A stretch of DNA of 7,387 nt, taken from assembly GCA_964554185.1 (NCBI GenBank), contig CAZKNJ010000073.1, forward strand, positions 1 through 7,387, written 5' to 3'. The position numbers and the translations under genes were made by a program. Each line of letters starts with the position of its first letter. Position 1 is the stretch's first letter. Below the pieces are notes generated by a model. It saw nothing but the letters and a program-made list of their open reading frames with translations. It had not been told where the DNA came from and searched no databases. This DNA comes from CAZKNJ01 sp964554185. GTDB lineage: Bacteria > 4484-113. Shown piece after piece: positions 6,786 to 7,387 of this stretch.

Positions 6786-7387
6786 ATGGTCAAGGTCAAA
6801 GTCATGCGCGCGGTGGGCGAACGCAACGACGCCATCGCCCGGGGCATCCGCGAGGAACTCGCGCGCAAGGGCATCCGCGCGGTCAACCTGATGAGCAGCC
6901 CCGGCAGCGGCAAGACCGCGCTGCTGGAAAAGACCCTGGCGCACTTCGCGCCTGCGCATCCCGCCGCGGTCATCGTGGGAGACCCCTTCACCACCCGCGA
7001 CGCCGAGCGCCTCGAACGCGCCGGCGGCCTCGCCTACCAGCTCAACACCGAGGGCTCCTGCCACCTCACCGCGCCGATGGTGCGCGCCGCGCTGGACGAC
7101 CTGGACCTGAGCGGCGTGAAGCTGCTGTTCATCGAGAACATCGGCAACCTCATCTGCCCCGCGTCCTGGGACCTGGGCGAATCGGCCAAGGCGGTGCTGC
7201 TGTCGGTGTGCGAGGGCGCGGACAAGGTGGAGAAGTATCGCAAGGCCTTCATGATTGCCCACGCCGTGCTCATCACCAAGTCCGACCTCGCGCCCGCCTG
7301 CGACTTTGACCTCGACTACGCCCGCGCCGGCATCGCCGCCCTCAACCCCCGCGCCCGCCTCCTCACCGTCAGCGCCAAAACCGGCGA
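6786..7387 (+). CDS. hypB: Hydrogenase nickel-incorporation GTPase HypB (3' end off window)
   Basis: HypB is a cytoplasmic SIMIBI-class GTPase that, with HypA, delivers nickel to the [NiFe]-hydrogenase large subunit. Two hundred complete codons are visible. Seen: the Walker A loop SSPGSGKT (37-44) with the HypB-type NLMSSPGSGKT context; switch-like GDPFTTRDAERL (65-76); the metal-site CH pair in NTEGSCHL (C92, H93); the family signature ENIGNLICPASWDLGE (117-132) with the third metal cysteine C124; and the G4-type element TKSDL (164-168). The protein begins directly with the GTPase-domain lead-in, so it lacks the N-terminal CxxCGC or His-rich metal store of longer homologues. Short HypBs are about 215-225 residues, so only the last one or two dozen residues should be missing. 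Family-typical NTGxGCHLDA is changed to NTEGSCHLTA here. It closes the visible operon; hypA and hydrogenase genes, if present, lie downstream. Confidence 0.95.
   Translation, partial: MVKVKVMRAVGERNDAIARGIREELARKGIRAVNLMSSPGSGKTALLEKTLAHFAPAHPAAVIVGDPFTTRDAERLERAGGLAYQLNTEGSCHLTAPMVRAALDDLDLSGVKLLFIENIGNLICPASWDLGESAKAVLLSVCEGADKVEKYRKAFMIAHAVLITKSDLAPACDFDLDYARAGIAALNPRARLLTVSAKTG

Noticed and set aside
6711..7262. 183-codon minus-strand open frame
   Set aside because: It is antisense to hypB, whose motifs are unmistakable, and it crosses the gene boundary without any start signal of its own.

Overview
The window comes from a high-GC, didermic-looking bacterium. Hand counts of 60-base lines give about 68-70 % G+C over most coding sequence. 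Lipobox lipoproteins, dockerin-like calcium repeats, carboxypeptidase-regulatory-like modules and PQQ/TolB-type beta-propellers in one place are typical of poorly characterised environmental phyla (Planctomycetes-, Armatimonadota- or candidate-phylum-like genomes). I cannot name the taxon from this sequence.

Left half (1-3978, minus strand): one continuous open frame of 1326 codons that runs off the left edge. It encodes a large, mosaic, secreted lipoprotein. From the N terminus it has a signal peptide with lipobox, a helical linker, a dockerin-like pair of calcium loops, a carboxypeptidase-regulatory-like beta domain, and a beta-rich region ending in an HFSFWN-type motif. These are followed by a zincin-like domain with an HETAH (HExxH) motif, a BsuPI-like beta domain, a second carboxypeptidase-regulatory-like domain, and a PQQ-type beta-propeller with eight blade repeats inside the window.

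Centre (3979-4111): a 133-base divergent intergenic region. It carries a good sigma70-like promoter and a strong Shine-Dalgarno for the minus-strand gene. For the plus-strand gene it carries an extended -10 so close to the start codon that the transcript may be leaderless.

Right half (4112-7387, plus strand): three tightly spaced genes that look like one operon. They are a secreted 294-residue probable beta-propeller protein, a 589-residue lipoprotein with Ig-like Big_5 modules and a TolB-like propeller (joined to the first by an ATGA stop/start overlap), and, 23 bases later, hypB. HypB is the nickel-delivery GTPase of [NiFe] hydrogenase maturation and is cut by the right edge.

The first three genes share a theme: exported, surface- or periplasm-facing beta-propellers, two of them lipid anchored, with related accessory modules. 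hypB is the only gene with a firmly known biochemical role. Its position behind two envelope propeller genes is unexpected and may be either a functional link or simple read-through. The most notable item is the metallopeptidase-like domain in the large lipoprotein, which lies in a stretch of lower G+C and different codon use.
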